This document shows positions 63,481-64,000 of a stretch of 64,000 bases of DNA, in pieces (position 1 is the first letter of the stretch; each line of letters begins with the position of its first letter). The notes below the pieces were generated by a model. That model did not search any database and was not told where the DNA came from. It saw only the letters and a program-made list of their open reading frames with translations. The stretch lies in contig JAYGEX010000019.1 in assembly GCA_046582185.1 (NCBI GenBank), positions 124,001 through 188,000 of the forward strand, in the 5' to 3' direction. The translations under genes were made by a program, and so were the position numbers. Source of the DNA: GCA-002726655 sp046582185 (GTDB lineage Bacteria > Pseudomonadota > Gammaproteobacteria > Pseudomonadales > Azotimanducaceae).

Positions 63481-64000
63481 ATGAATCAAGCCGAACAAAC
63501 AATCCAATCAAGGAGTCAATCAACAAGAGATACGCCAGTGCGGTCTATGCTCACTCGCGCCCGCGGCTGGAGCCGCTTTTTTGTGATTGCTCTGGCCTTA
63601 CATATACCATTGTTTTTCTACCCAATTCTGCGTTTGTGTGGCTGGTTGGAATTGCCCCTATGGCTGACGCTTATCATTTTTATTCCCCTTGGGAGCAGCC
63701 AGATTGTTAGCCGGATCTTTCTTCGTAACATGTCCGCCAGATGGGCAAAATGGTTGAGACTGGTATCGGACTTTTGGTTGGGAATGAGCCCGCTGATACT
63801 TCTGCTATTGCTGATAGCAGAAGTAGTGGTGTTTTCGGGATTGCTGGTACCTCACACGGCTGCACTGGTTGTCATTGGCCTTGGCCTCTTACTTGGGTTT
63901 GTTGGTCTTGTAGTTGCGATGGTCCCGGTAGTAAAGACCATCCGCTTTGACTCACCAAACCTGAAAGAGCCCATTCGATTTGTGCAGATTACGGACGTAC
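63481..64000 (+). CDS. Metallophosphoesterase, membrane-anchored (5' part)
   Basis: 173 codons from ATG 63481, cut at the window end. Four hydrophobic helices (about 30-150: RFFVIALALHIPLFFYPIL, LPLWLTLIIFIPLG, SPLILLLLLIAEVVVFSGLLV, LVVIGLGLLLGFVGLVVAMV) precede the start of a calcineurin-like domain (PIRFVQITDV), the usual first metal-ligand motif. It therefore resembles multi-helix YkuE-like phosphoesterases. The catalytic core is outside the window. Confidence 0.8.
   Translation, partial: MNQAEQTIQSRSQSTRDTPVRSMLTRARGWSRFFVIALALHIPLFFYPILRLCGWLELPLWLTLIIFIPLGSSQIVSRIFLRNMSARWAKWLRLVSDFWLGMSPLILLLLLIAEVVVFSGLLVPHTAALVVIGLGLLLGFVGLVVAMVPVVKTIRFDSPNLKEPIRFVQITDV

Overview
The window looks like chromosomal DNA of a free-living, probably marine gammaproteobacterium. 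The evidence is a 940-residue UvrA with a LexA-like palindrome in front of it, many Sec and lipobox-bearing envelope proteins, Bax-, YchJ-, MAPEG- and Bor-type proteins, and a catabolic gene set of amidohydrolases, acyl-CoA dehydrogenase, thiolase-like protein, short-chain dehydrogenases and several Fe(II)/2-oxoglutarate-type dioxygenases. The clade is an inference. I found no rRNA, tRNA, CRISPR array, transposase or integrase.

Layout. 1-8240: an envelope cluster with a catalytically dead protein-kinase-like protein (cut by the window edge), four lipoproteins and two tandem TPR proteins with TonB-like C-termini; an M48 protease diverges from it. 10063-18223: a flavin-dependent oxidoreductase diverging from a thiolase-like gene, a ChbG/HpnK-type deacetylase, MAPEG, a Lin0512-type protein, an MBL hydrolase, a sodium:neurotransmitter-type symporter and two tandem Bor-like lipoproteins. 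18299-20837: a TauD-type dioxygenase overlapping a one-piece PyrD-PyrK fusion. 20838-21486: gene-poor, with a response-regulator fragment. 21487-26538: a polytopic membrane protein, a NUDIX gene without a standard start codon, MerC, and the DUF47/Pit phosphate pair. 26531-26884: two repeat families. 26933-32898: a molybdopterin oxidoreductase diverging from an SDR across an inverted repeat, a D-aminoacylase-like amidohydrolase, a NUDIX hydrolase and a NIPSNAP-like protein. 33000-42658: three genes broken by in-frame stops or a frameshift, lying among Bax, PhyH, NUDIX and uvrA. 42766-47031: a CinA-type domain protein, a transglutaminase/TPR lipoprotein, acyl-CoA dehydrogenase and a VOC protein.

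47511-53960 is a close-packed operon: TetR regulator, two small unknown proteins, amidohydrolase, epoxide hydrolase, FAD oxidoreductase and exported MBL hydrolase. It reads as a regulated degradation or detoxification pathway. 53977-56094 carries YchJ, an NTF2-like protein and a methyltransferase preceded by an 18-bp tandem repeat.

56224-60989 (minus strand) is the most interesting assembly: a four-gene operon, three members overlapping, made of a TPR-like membrane protein, a CotH-kinase/beta-helix protein, a VTC-type polyphosphate-polymerase-domain protein and a DUF4956 membrane protein. It suggests a membrane system for making or attaching phosphate polymers or modifying surface proteins. 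The window ends with an SDR, an MFS transporter and the start of a membrane-anchored metallophosphoesterase.

Genome-level themes are many lipoproteins, several genes disabled mainly by apparent C-to-T changes that create stops, and three repeat types: a 51-bp array whose first unit carries the pit stop codon, a dispersed structured element present twice, and an 18-bp array.
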